Below are positions 47,999 to 60,621 of a stretch of DNA of 64,000 nt, piece after piece; position 1 is the stretch's first letter; each line of letters starts with the position of its first letter. Both the position numbers and the translations under genes were made by a program. The DNA is from Parietaria judaica (lineage: Eukaryota > Streptophyta > Magnoliopsida > Rosales > Urticaceae), in the NCBI GenBank assembly GCA_954871525.1, contig OX940865.1, forward strand, positions 7,688,001 through 7,752,000, in the 5' to 3' direction. The notes beneath the pieces were generated by a model, which worked only from the letters and a program-made list of their open reading frames with translations, ran no database searches and was not told where the DNA came from.

Positions 47999-50900
47999 TG
48001 TCGATCCTGCTGGACTAGCACTTTACTTCGTCCGGCCTTGCGGGGCGCCGTCTTCGGTTAGGCTGAGAGATTTTCTTGATGTCATGAGAACAATGACGTA
48101 CGAGCCGAAAATCCGACCAACAAGCTATTATGAGTACAGAGAACAACGCTTAAAGATGCTCGGCATCAAACAAGTAGAAAAGTAAATCTAAATGAATGAG
48201 TATTTATTTGGTTAGCTTAATAAATTCAGTAGGTAATGTGCGTATTTTCTCATGCTTAAACTGTTAAACTCTTCATTAATAAAATATATGAAAATTGTGA
48301 CAGTGCTATTAATTGGAAGTTGGAACCAGTAGGAGATCAATGCCATTGAACCTACTTCTTTGCTTCATAGATTCCTCATTTAATTTTGGTATAATTAATA
48401 GCTTTGCATATGCATTGTTCATTTCAAAATTTATATTAATTCTTCTTTAATTCGTTTCACTTTAATTTAAACTAAGCATGTTTAGAACTAATAATTAATA
48501 CACATTTATGAGAAGACAAATTGACGTATTGAAGTGTATAAATACTAATGTAGGATCATAATTGACGTATTTTTTCCTTCCCATTTGGTTTGTAAAATGA
48601 GCAAGGTTGTAATTTTGACTCTGATTATACAATTATTCTATGCTAATGGACATTTGTAAAATAGTTTTACAACCGAATCACTTTCAAAATCATGAAAAAG
48701 AAGGAAAGGGAAAACGACATAATATTTTTTGTAAACTTATTATAATAATGTTAGTCCTAACTTTTATGTAAACTCATATGTATCGTGTCTTGATTTTGTT
48801 TTATCAATAGTCTTGAATAGTACTATATATGAAGCAATATGTACTACCGACAAAATATTATTATAGCTTTTAAGAAAAAATAATCTTCAGTAGCCATTCA
48901 TTTCATTTATCAATATATAGAATTATTTAAAATAAGTAGTAGTGGACTTTACGCGCGCTCAAAAGACTTTCATTCACAAAATTTAACTCAATTTTTTTTG
49001 AGCGGTGTCAACTTTCCACAAAATGTGGCGAAACTAAACATTATTTTGTTTTTATTTTAATTATGCCTCGTATAATAAAAAATTGAATTTAAAAAACATA
49101 ACAAAACAACCGAATATTCCTAATTATACATATGAGTGAATAACTCGTACGTATAGTTATTCACTCATATATATATATATATATCATAGGCATACACTTC
49201 ATGTATTTTCATTTATATTTTCTTTTAATTATTAGATTAATTGACACAATACTTTTATTTATCATTAGTTAGTACAATTTGGTCCCTTAATAATGAATAT
49301 TAGTTTGAATAAAAATGCCCTTTATAGTTTGGGATAATAGTGGTTAAAGTATTCGATGTTGGTCAATTAGAACGACATGAACTCAACGTCAAACAATAGT
49401 AAAAAAAGTATTTAACGTCATACTGATGGGTTGACTGATTTTTTTCATACCTTTTTAACAAGTGAAATTCCTACATGGCGGCCAAACAAATACCAGGTGG
49501 CCGTGCCACATCATCTTATTGCTATGTACGTGGCACATAATATATATTTAAAAATTAATTTAATTTAATTTTTAAAAAATAATTTCTTAATATCTATCTC
49601 TCAAACAAAAGAGTAAAAAACAACTCACTAGTCCACTATTAAAAAAAAAAGCGAAATTATGAACCTTTAGATCTTTGCTTATGTATAATAACCTTACACT
49701 AATCTAACAACAAATTTCAAAAAATGTGAATCATAGTACTAACTACTAAGATTAGTAAAGGAAATGTTCAATCACAAACCCAAATCGTCTGATATTCGAA
49801 ACTGATGCTGTCTAGAAGGATGCATTGCCGAACTAAGAGATTTATCACTGGTGTCGATGTTGTTCAGAAGGATAAGTCGCTCACTAAAGATATAATTTAT
49901 GTTAAAATTTACAGGATATTTACGGTAAAATATCCGTATGTTACAAAAACTTCAAAAAGTATAGCTTATATTTCTAATTTTTATGGCAAAAAACTTCATA
50001 TATATGATGAATTTTTTTAGCATAACTTATTAGTTTTTTTGTTTGTTAAATTACTGCCGTGAAGTTTTACGTGACGACATATGATTTGATCATGTTTTTG
50101 TCTCTTTGACCACGTATGATGCTATGAGCTATAACAACTTCAAAGAGTTGACAACGAACACTAAATTATCGCGTAGTAGCCCATATGTGTTATACAATGC
50201 AAAAACTAACGCATTATGCCAATCTTGTCAGTACATGGTTAAAACAAACAGACAAAAAAATGTTTAATAAGAGAGAAAACATGGTCAAATCATACATAGC
50301 CACATAAAATATCAAATTAGAGAGTTAACAAAAAACTTAATTACTCTTGCCAATTTTTTTTTTTATAACATTGATTTTCGCTGAATAAAAATAAGATTGG
50401 TTGATATGAGTCATTTGTATGTGTGTAACATGTAGGTAGTTTTGCCACAAATATCTCAAATATAAGACGGAATGACTACTACGTAGGATAAAAGTACTAT
50501 ATCAAGATTGTGATGTTGTCATTTATAAAGTGAGAAATCACATATATATATATACAAACCGGAATGTGAAGGATGTCCAGAAATATTTGTGCTTAGCAAT
50601 GTTTTAAAAACCGATTACCAAATATCGCCCTGCAAGTCTAATTAATATTAATGGGTATACAGAAAGTGATATAACTGTATACTAATAGAATTGTAAGATA
50701 TTAAAATTGTTACTAATTGTGCTGATTTGATTTTACAACTATATTAGACTTTTGGATTTAATAATGAGATATTCGTTAAAAAAAAAAAAGAATTTAGAGT
50801 TATTATGGTTAGTATCTTAGTACCTGACCGAATAAGTAACCCTCTCGGTTAATAGTAAATACTTTCTAGGTTAAAATTTGTAGGACCCATGTCCACGAGA

Positions 50901-51236
50901 ATCAGGAACCACCGGTTGCTCATTGAATTTTGATTGAACTTTAAACTTTAAAGTGTATATATATACTGTAAAAAAAAAAAAAAAAAAAAGTGTATATATA
51001 TATAATATTTTTCTTTCATTTTTTATCACACCACGAGTATCAAGAACCATCTGACAATCATAAGACGCTCACGCTCCTACAGTGGACCCTACTACTATTA
51101 TTATTATTTATTTTAATTTCCATGTCTTCTTATCCATCAATAGTTTGACCTTTGAATATGAACATGGGTTTTTAATTATATGACCGTGACGTGTAGTGTT
51201 GACCGTATATAATCTTCTATGTAAACTTCATGCTTC
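47999..51236. other. AT-rich intergenic DNA with minor relics
   Basis: 47999-48150 is a GC-richer patch of unknown origin. 49325-49520 starts gggataatagtggttaaag, resembling the arm of the 41.9-kb foldback element, so it may be a relic of that group. Several (TA)n tracts. No gene seen. Confidence 0.4.
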
Positions 51237-51241
51237 GTGAA

Positions 51242-51964
51242 TGTAGAGGGCGATTCACGCCGCCTTACAGTCACAAAAATACACGGTTCAAACACACGAA
51301 TAACACGAATGATGGGGTATCTTTGATTGATTATGATTACAAAGGGGATCGGTTTCTTCCGTTTATAGCTTGGAACCTCGAAGAAGAATGCGATTAAACT
51401 AAGATTAACAATATCGAATGGGTTACACAAAGGCTATCTCGATGCTATGCGATGACACTGTTTCTCTCTTTTCCCTCGGTATCGACCAACCCCTTCAAAT
51501 GGGAGCTCCCCCTCTATTTATAGCGACGCTCGGATCCCTTCGGCTCGAATCCCCTGGATGATCTTCCAGTGGTCCCCCCTTCAAATATTCTGTGGTCCTT
51601 CTTTCTGACATCCTCGACGGCTGCCAAAGGAGTTCGTCTCCACTAACGTTGTCCCCCTGCCATATCCTGAGCGCACCGCCCAGCAGTGGTCCCCCCTCAG
51701 GCCGTACTTCTTGTCGCATCATGGAGAGAAACCCTAGACCTTAATGGGCTTGAGGCTCCTCTTCGGCCATCGCTTCTCCCGATGGGCCTGGGGCCCGTCG
51801 CAATCTGTCCAGCCTCGAGGAACACGGGCTCCCCCTCTCGGTCACTATCCGCTACCGATGGGCCGAGGGCCCATCGCCATTTTGCCCAACCTGACCTTCG
51901 TCGTTTTATGGGAAAACGACAAGTGTAAGGCGGAGAGGGGATTTGACCAAATCCGACCTTAACA
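51242..51964 (-). repeat. 3' LTR of the Tat element
   Basis: 723 bp; minus-strand TATA box at 51515-51522 (tatttata on +). Differs from the other LTR at about 51257 and 51940, both G/A differences. Confidence 0.96.
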
Positions 51965-51967
51965 GTC

Positions 51968-52006
51968 AGTCCCCCATTTTGCCAAGTGCGAACACTTGGG
52001 AAAATG
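51968..52006 (-). promoter_or_regulatory. Polypurine tract and adjoining hairpin
   Basis: The minus strand reads aaaatgggggact at 51980-51968, next to the LTR. It overlaps a hairpin: arms 51975-51988 and 51993-52006 (14 nt, one mismatch), loop cgaa. The small element at 8316-8347 has the equivalent hairpin with a different loop. Confidence 0.75.
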
Positions 52007-52538
52007 TAAGAAGAAGAAATCCCGCGCGACGATCCCCATCGAGCGACAAGATCGCTCTGCCGAGGGCCATCGATCGCCGACGAACTCCTTGCGATGAGAA
52101 AATACCCAGGAGACTCGTCGCGCGACGACTATCGTCGGGCGACAAGGCTAGGCCGCTGGGGGACCTCTGCTCGACGACAGTATCCTCGCGACGAGGCATC
52201 AACTCACCGAGTCGACGTGTCGGCGTCCTATCACAACGCATGCAACGACGCCTCGAATCCCACCCGCATTTAATGCGGGGTTCCCCAGGCACTCGAGTAC
52301 CTACTTTATGGGATTCCCAACGGCTCCTTCATCTCGACCGTCGACAACCCGCGCACGCTTCCATCCTGAGCCGTCCGATCGAATCGCGCCCCTTCGGCTT
52401 CTTCCGTCCCCTTTCTTATACTCGAAATTCTCTCTCCCTCTGCCATTTACTCTCAACTTCTCATCCGCGCTTCTTCGCTCTCTCTACGCTCCCTCCTTCT
52501 CCCTGTCAGTCTCTCTCACCCACAACCCCCTTCCAAAC

Positions 52539-55500
52539 ATGGCAATGGCCGGGAAAATCTTTCAGACCAGGTCCCCTCTGTCCATCCTGACGGAGGCGCA
52601 CCGGGACCACTTCATCAAGCATTACATCGATAGTGAGAAATACCTTCTCCGGCTACCGTACCCAGGCGAGCGCGCCGACGAGCCTCAAGACGATTGCATA
52701 ACCATCTACGAGCACTTCTTCACCGACGTCGGCCTTCACCTCCCCGTGCCTAACCTGATCGTGGCCTTCCTGGTGGCCTTCAAAGTGCCGATAACTCAGG
52801 TGAGCCCCAACTCCATCCGGCTCCTCCTGTGCACCCTCGTGCTGGGCCTGGAGCAAGGGGTCGAGGTCACTCTAGAGGACCTCATGACCCTGTATTACTT
52901 CTCGAGGAACCCCAAAAACATTGGGCGCCTCTCGCTGTCGCACCGCCACAACCCTCACATCCTTCTGAACCCCCCAAACAAGGAGGCGATGTGGGAGAAC
53001 CGCTACTACTTCACGCGTGTGAGCGCGTCGACGTTCGGACCCAACCACGCGGAGCTGCCTCGCGCCTGGATCGGCGACAATGATCTTCCCAAGTTCTCGC
53101 CATCGACCGACAAGGGCGTCGTGGCCCGCTTCACGAGCATGCGCAACACGCTTCTCGCCAGCGATCGCCGCGACTGGCTCCTCGACTTCAATGCCGCCCG
53201 GATCGTGAACTCGGGTGTTTACCGCCTCTGTAACATCATGGGGCCGCCTCCTCGCTCGCTGTTCCCGCCCGGATTTCGGGCCGAGGAGGGCGATAAAAGC
53301 TCGTCGGCCCCACAGCGGAAGAAGACGCTCAAGGCCCCTGCGAAGAGCCGCAAAAGGAAGTCTCGTTTTGACGAGACTGGCGAGGAGTCTTCTCGCCAGA
53401 AGAGCAAGACCGTCCCGACGCCGGTGCCGCTCCCGCGAGATCGATCCAAGGATGGCTACCTGGGGTTAGTCCCCCGAGAGGGGAGGGACCGCGTGATCTC
53501 GCACGACGATCCTCCGCCCCGTGACGCCTCCTCCGAGCGTCGCTCCGAGCCCGAGCCCGCGGCCGAAGCCGACGCGCCAAGTCGGGCTGTCGACACGACG
53601 CCACCTACCGCGGGTCGTTGTTCGTCAGAGGCTCCTGCCCCCCGAGAATCCCCACGACACGACGACTCCCAAACCGAACTCTCGCCCCGCCGGTCCCTGC
53701 TCGAGACCCATACCGACGAGACGGTCACCCCCACTCCTGGCTCCGAAGCCGTGCGCGAGGACCTCTCGCCGAAGGGGTCCGAGGCGGCGACAGAGGTCAC
53801 ACCGGGCGCGGGGACCGCCTCCGAGCCGATCATCGTCACACCTTCCGTCAGCCCCGTGACCGGATACTCTTGACGCGCTCGTCGGGAGGTGAATTTCGAC
53901 GATGACTTCCGCAGCATGGACTTCTCTGATGTCGTCCTGCCTGTCGTCGTTTCTCAGTCGACGGAGCCTCTCGTCGATCCTCCTCCTGCTACCGCGGAGG
54001 TCACCGCGCAGGCCCTCCCGAATCCGGCCCCAGGGGTCGCGAGCGGCGAGGATGGCGGAGACGCCAATGCTCTCGGAGCCGACAAGATCTCAACCCCGTC
54101 GCCATCTCCTCGAGAGGCGACCGTCGCAACGACTGAGGGTAACCCGGCGGCCACTCTCCTGCTGACTCCTCAGCCTGATCAGGCTGAGGGTGCCCAGCCG
54201 GGCGCCTCGCAGCCCGATGCTGGGTCCCAAGACGAGGTGCCTCGGGAGGCCGTCGGCATTCCTCCCGCAAGCACTTCGCCGCTCGGGCCGAACGTCTCCG
54301 GCGAGTCGTCTTCGATTGAGGTTTCGCCTAGTGAGGAGGCCTCGGCCGCGCATGGGGCGACAAGCAGCGCGCGTTCGCTCCTTGCAGTGCCTCCTCACCC
54401 CTGGAAGAAAGCTCCTGGAGAGCCTTCCAAAGTGGTCGCCTCCGCGCCGGACGATCTTCTGCCGATGTTCCCGCAGGGCATGGCAAAGGCCTCGGCCGTC
54501 ATCTGCTTCCCGAGCTTCTCGGATCCGCCTTCTCTGGCCTCTTCCTCGAAGGAATGGGAGACGTATGCGGCTGATGCGCTCCACGGACTGTCGATGTCTC
54601 CTCAACAGTTCCGTCCTTCCGCTAGCTCGCTGGCCGACTCTTCTCGCTATCGCAAGGCGGCAGCTCTCACGCTCCAAGGTATCGCGCTCTTGAACAACTT
54701 GATCCACGACGAGCGCGACACTGCCCTCGACCACGCGGCCGAAAAGAGCGAGATGACCGCCAAGGTCGGAGAGCTCGAGCATCACCTTCAAATCTCCATC
54801 GCTGGGGAGCGAAGATACCGGGAAGAAGCCGCTCGAGGCCGCCAGGCCCTCGAAGAAGCCAAGGCCGCCCTGGAGAAGGAGGCCTCCCTTCGTCGGCAGG
54901 CCGAGCTGCAGGTCGAGGAGCAGAAACGTGCCCTCGCCGATGAGGCTGAGCGCCATCGACGCGCGACTCGCGACCTCTCCGCGGCGCTCGAGAAGAAGAC
55001 GAGGAGGCTGGCTCGCCTGAGCGAGGCCATCGGCGCGTCCCCCGAGGAAGAGAGTCGCTTGGTTTCGCGGGTGACCAACGCTCTGAAGAAGCTTGCCGAC
55101 GAGCTGGAAGGCGCGCAAGCGGAGGTCGTCGAGGAACGCAGTGCACGGCTGCGTCTCTTCGAGAAGGCTAAGGCCAAAATCCAGCGTCGCGATGAGAGGT
55201 TCGCAGCTCTCGACGAGTCTGTCGATCATCACCGCATGGTCGCCGGCTACAAGGCCAACATCGACATGGTCGAAAAGCTTCCTCCTGTCGCGACGGTGGG
55301 GAAACTCCTGCCCCTGTTGCCGAAGTGGCGAGGGATCATCGAGGAGCATTCCACGAAGGTGGAGGAGCTGGAGGTGAGGTCCGCTCTTCCTCTGGATTCG
55401 CCGCCCCTCTCGCCTTGCGATCCTCCCTCCATCGAGTCCGAGAGGCTGGCCGCCTTCGCCGCGGGGACGACTGCCTCGGCTTCGGACTCCGTCGACGAGT

Positions 55501-55562
55501 ACGGGACCAACGACGAGACCCTCTCGATCCAAGAGCCGACGGTACAGGATGATCTTCCATAG
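52539..55562 (+). pseudogene. Tat antisense ORF, putative gypsy-type transposon domain (Transposase_28-like), one nonsense codon
   Basis: About 1,007 codons in one frame from ATG at 52539, interrupted once by TGA at 53871 (codon 445). The upstream extension to 52308 lies in a pyrimidine-rich leader, so 52539 (MAMAGKIF) is the better start. Residues about 55-170 (YEHFFTDVGLHLPVPNLIV, TLEDLMTLYYFSRNP) resemble the plant Transposase_28 family, which despite its name is of unknown function and is known from antisense ORFs of Tat elements. Residues about 250-700 are Pro/Ser/acidic and low in complexity; about 720-900 form a coiled coil rich in Glu, Arg and Ala. It lies opposite to gag-pol, between pol and the 3' LTR. 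The TGA may come from CGA by C-to-T change. A donor-like gtacag at 55542 could splice to 55778. Confidence 0.68.
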
Positions 55563-55777
55563 GGAAACTGCCTATGTATATTTTGATTTTTCTTTTGCGA
55601 CCTTTGCTGTTATATTTTTTGCTTTGGCCTCGGGTCCTTTCTTTGTACTCCCCGAACACTTAATGAATGAGAAATATTTTTACTTCTTCTACTGAACTTT
55701 AGTTATTGAATCGCGACCGTCGTTTCCTAACTTTCTCGTTTTATTGGGGTCGACTATTCTTACCCCTCTCCTCGCAG

Positions 55778-56011
55778 GTCGGCGAGCTACCTCTCGTTTC
55801 TTGGCCTCTGAGGCCTGACGAGGGCGTGATCGCATCGTTCCTTGCTGAGGATCCCGAGCATTACGCCCTAGTGCGCGACCTGATCAACGACCTAACTCTT
55901 TGGGTCGCGATACCTTCCTCGGCGGGTCTCGAAGAGAACTTGTTGCGGCCAACTGCTTTAACAAAGTTCCTATCTCAAGACCCGCGTCATCTGGCCGCCT
56001 TCGAGCGCTGA
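55778..56011 (+). pseudogene. Second exon of the Tat antisense ORF
   Basis: Follows acceptor-like ctctcctcgcag (ends 55777). Reads VGELPLVSWPLRPDEGVIASFLAEDPEHYA to TGA at 56009. Homologous to 9016-9330 of the small element. The matching end of that protein (SDCIDDLADSILKSDEC-like) continues here in another frame past 56009, so a frameshift near 56005 probably shortened it. Confidence 0.5.
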
Positions 56012-56313
56012 CCGAGTGATGTCGGATTGCATCGATGACCTCGCCGACTCCATTCTTAAATCCGACGAGTGCTGACGCTGAACTGTTTTTATTTTTCTAG
56101 TTTACGTAATTTGTAATAGTTTGCCTACGAGGCTCTGATGTGAATGTGAATGTTATAAGCCTTTTGGCGTATGAATAAACAAAGACCTTCTGTAATTATG
56201 TCATTGTTGTATATGTATGTAGCTTTCTTTGTACGGGGTCTTAGTGTGGAGGATGTTGGCTTGAAGGTGGAGGGGAAACTTGATGCGGTGCTGCTTCTTA
56301 TCGTTAGCTCTTT

Positions 56314-56650
56314 GTAGCGCCCTCGATACCTATGCCGAGGCTTTTTTTCTGTTTTATGGTGCCCTCGAGACTTTTGTCGAGGCCCTTTTTCTTTTTCATG
56401 GTGCCATCGATCCTTTTGTCGAGGCCCTTTTTTCTTTTTCATGGTGCCATCGAAGCTTTTGTCGAGGCCCTTTTTCTTTTTCATGGTGCCATCGAATCTT
56501 TTGTCGAGGCCCTTTTTTCTTTTTCATGGTGCCATCGAGCTTTTGTCGAGGCCCTTTTTTCTTTTTCATGGTGCCATCGAATCTTTTGTCGAGGCCCTTT
56601 TTTCTTTTTCATGGTGCCATCGAAACTTTTGTCGAGGCCCTTTTTCTTCT
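56314..56650. repeat. 42-43-bp tandem repeat, about 8 units
   Basis: Units of ctttttcatggtgccatcga and ttttgtcgaggccc. Single T indels make period 42 or 43 and shift the frame, so the long ORFs across it (56280-56687) are not genes. Lies between pol and the antisense ORF, the hypervariable region of Tat elements. Confidence 0.9.
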
Positions 56651-57133
56651 CCTTCCTCTAAGTCGCAGGCGGTGTAGAGTCCGATGATAATGTCGTTCTC
56701 GCCACGGCGGCGTACTTAGAGGATCGATGACGATGGCACTTTTTGCCTTTCGATTTTGCTTTCGTGCCATTTTTAGGCTTCGTTATTTTCGCTTTCGTTT
56801 CGCGCTTTTTTTTTTTTTAAATGTGTTTGATTTTTGCCATCGATGCTCGGGTTGCGGCTGATCGTGCGCTGCTCTTATTTTGAGGTTGTTCGTAAATTTG
56901 AACCTGTAAGATTGTTAGAGAGATAGTTTGCCATAAAGGCGAGCCTCATTAAACCCTTCGAGTCCCCCATACGGGTGCGGCTCGCGAGGGAAGAGTACTC
57001 CCTGTTTTTATTAGAAACAAGCCGGGGCTGCGCGCGGTCCCGAACAAGTGGGTCGGGACATCCCATCAAGACAATGAAGACAGTTAAGCTAGCTGAAGTA
57101 GTATGTAAACATAAGGAATTGGGGCGACAAGCC
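56651..57133. other. Untranslated region downstream of integrase
   Basis: Element-internal sequence, with no ORF of note. Includes a run of T at 56809-56818. Confidence 0.5.
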
Positions 57134-60100
57134 CTACTGATAAAACTTTTTGAGGTGCTTGACATTCCAACTCCGAACTACCTCGAGGCCGGCTAAGTTC
57201 TCGAGCTTGTAGACTCCCGGTTTGACTATCTCCACGACCTTATATGGGCCTTCCCAGTTCTGCCCGAGCTTCTCCGCGTTCAGCTCCGCTGTGTTCTGGA
57301 AAACCTTGCGGAGTACCAGCTCTCCGACCCTAAACTGCCGAGGGCGCACACTTTTGTTGTAGAATCGAGCGATGGTGTTTTGGTAGTTGACGATGTGCGC
57401 CTTAGCTTGCTCTCGCCTTTCTTCGATGCGGTCCAGTTGATGGAGCAGTCCCTGGCTGTTGTCGTCGGAATGGCTTGGAGCCCACGCTCGTCGCAGACTG
57501 GGTACTCCCACCTCCGCCGGTATCACCGCTTCGACCCCGAAGGCGAGTGCGAAAGGAGTCTCGCCGGTGGCCGAGTGAGGAGTTGTGCGGTAGGCCCAAA
57601 GAACTCCGGGGAGCTCATCGGCCCACAAGCCCTTCTTCTCGTCGAGCCTTTTCTTGATGTTGTCGACGATGGTGCGATTGACCGCTTCCGCGTTTCCGTT
57701 ACCCTGCGGGTATCTCGGCGTTGATGTGTTCAGCTTTATTCTCCATCGAGCGCAGAAGTCCTGGAATCTCTTCGAGATGAACTGGGACCCGTTATCGGCG
57801 ATAATCTCACGGGGAAGTCCAAAACGCGTGACCACGTTCTTCCAGACATAGCTTTCGACGTCCGAGTCCTTGATGTTGGCGTACGCCTCTGCTTCGGACC
57901 ACTTAGTGAAGAAGTCCGTCACTACTAGCATAAACCTCCGCTGTCGGGAGCCAGTAGGCATTGGACCGACGATATCCATCGACCACTTCATGAAGGGGTA
58001 TGGGACGGACACTACCGACAGCTTCTCGGCTGGGCAGTTTATCGCTGGAGCGTGGCGCTGGCACTTCTCGCACCTCTTGGTATGGTCGGCGCAATCTGCG
58101 ACCATGGTTTCCCAAAAGAAACCTTGCCGCTTGGCCTTTCGCAGGAGGGATCGGCCGCCGGAGTGATTACCGCACTCTCCGCCGTGGATTTCTCCCATGA
58201 CGTACTCCGCCTCCTTCTTGCCCAAGCATCGCAGCAGTATTCCTTCAAAGCTCGCCCTGTAAAGCCTGCCGTTCAAAACAGAATACTTTGTGCTCTTAGT
58301 TCGCAATTTCCTGGCCTCCTGCCTGTCATCGGGTAACGTTCCGTCAAGGATGTACCTTCGAAGTGGGGTGCGCCAATCCTCGTCTTCGTCATCGTCTACG
58401 ATTCCCTGCTCGTCGGGACCCAGGTTCTCGCACTCGATTTCGAGGACCTCTTGGGCGTCATCCCCTTCGTCCTGCTTCCCCGAGGTGTTGTCGCTGGCCC
58501 TGCGCTTCTTCTTCGGCGGACCCTCTTCTCGCTTGATACTAGGCTTTTCGACCGTCTCGACGGTGATCGAACGGAGCTCGTCGATTTCGGTTGTTGAGCC
58601 CAAGCCCGCTAGCGCATCGGCGTGGTTGTTGTCGCCTCTTGAGACCTGCGTCAAAGTCCAAAAATCGAATTTTTTCGACAGGGATTCGACAACCCCGGCG
58701 TATGCTTCCATCCTTTCGTTGTTCTTCTCGTACTCCCCGTTAACCTGCTAAACCACCAACTGAGAGTCCGAGAAAGCGTTTACCTTCCGTACGCCCAAAG
58801 CCAGAGCCGATTGCATCCCGACGATGAGAGCCTCGTACTTAGCCTCGTTGTTCGTGGCTCGGAAAGCGAGGCGGCAAGCTTTTTCCACGACCTCTCCGAT
58901 TGGGGAAACGAGCCTGATCCCGATACCTGATCCGAGCGACGTTGCCGACCCATCGACGAGGAGCCTCCACATCCCTGTCTCATCGCGCGAATCTACGAGT
59001 TCCTTCGGCAGCTCGATGAGGAAGTCAGCAAGGACCTGCGATTTCAAGCTGGTTCGGAGTCGATACTCGATGTTGTACGCTCCTAACTTGATCGACCACT
59101 TCGTGATCCTCCCTGACTGGTTCGGGCTGTGCAGAATAGACCTGACGGGCCTGTCTGTCATGACGACGATGGTGTGCATCTGGAAATGGAATCTCAACTT
59201 TTCTGATGCGTCAAACAGCGCGAGCGCCAATTTTTTGACCTGGGGGTACCGCGTTTCGGTATCAAGGAGCTTCCGGCTGATATACGAAACAGGCTTCTGC
59301 TCCCCTTTCTCCTCTCGACCAGCACCTGGCTTATCGCGTGATCGGATACCGCGAGGTACAGATACAGAGGCTCTCCTGGTTCCGGCTTTGTCATGACTGG
59401 CGGCGACGAGAGGTAAGCCTTCAATGCTTGGAACGCTTCCTCGCATTCCTGCGTCCACTCGAACTTCTTGTTCTTCTTCAGCAGCTCATAGAAGAGAAGG
59501 GTTCGGTCCGTCTGCCGCGAGATAAACCGTCCGAGCGCATTGATCCGTCCCGTCAGCTTCTGGACCTCTCTACGATTACGAGGCGAGGGCATGCCTTGGA
59601 AGGCTTCGACCTGGTCAGGGCTAGCCTCGATCCCGCGACGGGTCACCATGAAGCCCAAGAACTTGCCGGAGGAGATGCCGAAGGCGCACTTTTTCGGGTT
59701 CAGCTTCATCTTGTGCTCGTTGAGGACCCGGAAACATCTCTTCAGATGCTCGATGTGCATGGCAACCTTTAAAGACTTGACGACCAGGTCGTCGATGTAC
59801 ACCTCTAGCGATTCCCCTATCTAATCGTGGAACATCTTCGTCATGAGCCGCTGATAGGTGGCGCCGGCGTTCTTTAGCCCGAACGGCATGACTTTGTAGC
59901 AGTACGTCCCTCGCTCGCTGATGAAGGCGGTTTTCTCCTCGTCATCGGGGTGCATCCTGATCTGGTGATACCCGGAATAGGCATCCATGAAGCTCATAAG
60001 CTCGTATCCGATGGTCGCCTCGACTAGGCGGTCGATGTGGGGCATCGGAAAGCTATCCTTCGGGCACGCCTTGTTGAGATCGACGTAGTCCACGCAGACC

Positions 60101-60618
60101 CTCCACTTGCCGTTCTTCTTCTGTATAACGACGGTGTTGGCCAGCCACTCGGGGTATTTGACCTCCCGGATAGTTCCCATTGCCAGCAACCTGTCCACCT
60201 CGTCGTTGATGATCTTGTTCCTGTTGGCCGCCATTTTCCTCCTCTTCTGTATGACCGGTCGGTGATTCGGGTCGGTGTTGAACCGGTGAGTGATCACCGC
60301 AGGGTCGATCCCTGGCATGTCGTCGTTGGTCCACACGAAGCTTCCCTTGTTCCTCTTCAGGAATTCCACTAGCTGGGCTTTCATCTCTGGGTCGAGTCTC
60401 GCGCCTACTCCGACGGTTCTTGTCGGATCAGTCTCGTCGATGCAGACCTGCTCGACCTCCTCGACCTGTGGCCCACCGCTCCGTTCTTCTGTCGCTGGGT
60501 CCTCCACGTCCTCGGCGCTAAGGATCCCTGGAATTCCGGGATCTCCTCCTTTTCCCTTCTTCTTGCGTCGCTTCCTTCGTTTCGTCGTTGGGGGAGGCGG
60601 GGCAGCGATGGCTAATTG
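57134..60618 (-). pseudogene. Tat pol: RT, RNase H, archaeal-type RNase H and integrase, broken
   Basis: Same frame as gag-protease. RT has WRVCVDYVDLNKACPKD, SFMDAYSGYHQI, MPFGLKNAGATYQ and YIDD (59802-59790), with TAG at 59821-59823 just before the YIDD block. RNase H follows to a frameshift near 59310. The second RNase H has LLVDGSATS, NNEAKYEAL and SDSQLV (about 58960-58750), then TAG at 58748-58750. Integrase: HHCC (HGGECGNHSGG...CEKCQRHA), DDE as SMDIVGP, IADNGSQF and GNAEAVNRT, C-terminal LGQNWEGPYKV; stop at 57134. No chromodomain. RT copies the RNA, the RNase H domains remove it and integrase inserts the DNA. Not translatable as one product in the present state. Confidence 0.92.
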
Positions 60619-60621
60619 CTA
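60613..60621 (-). promoter_or_regulatory. TAG with TMV-type readthrough context between protease and RT
   Basis: The minus strand reads TTA TAG CAA TTA. TAG followed by CAA TTA fits the UAG-CAR-YYA signal of tobamovirus readthrough. Upstream and downstream reading frames are the same, with no frameshift between 63015 and 59824. Could be a programmed gag-pol stop or a CAG-to-TAG mutation. Confidence 0.5.

Noticed and set aside
54090..55532. 480-codon minus-strand ORF opposite the Tat antisense ORF
   Set aside because: GC-rich shadow frame; the + strand frame has the domain-like region and coiled coil.
56280..56687. ORFs of 78-135 codons in the 42-bp repeat
   Set aside because: Produced by repeat periodicity; the T indels change frame between units.
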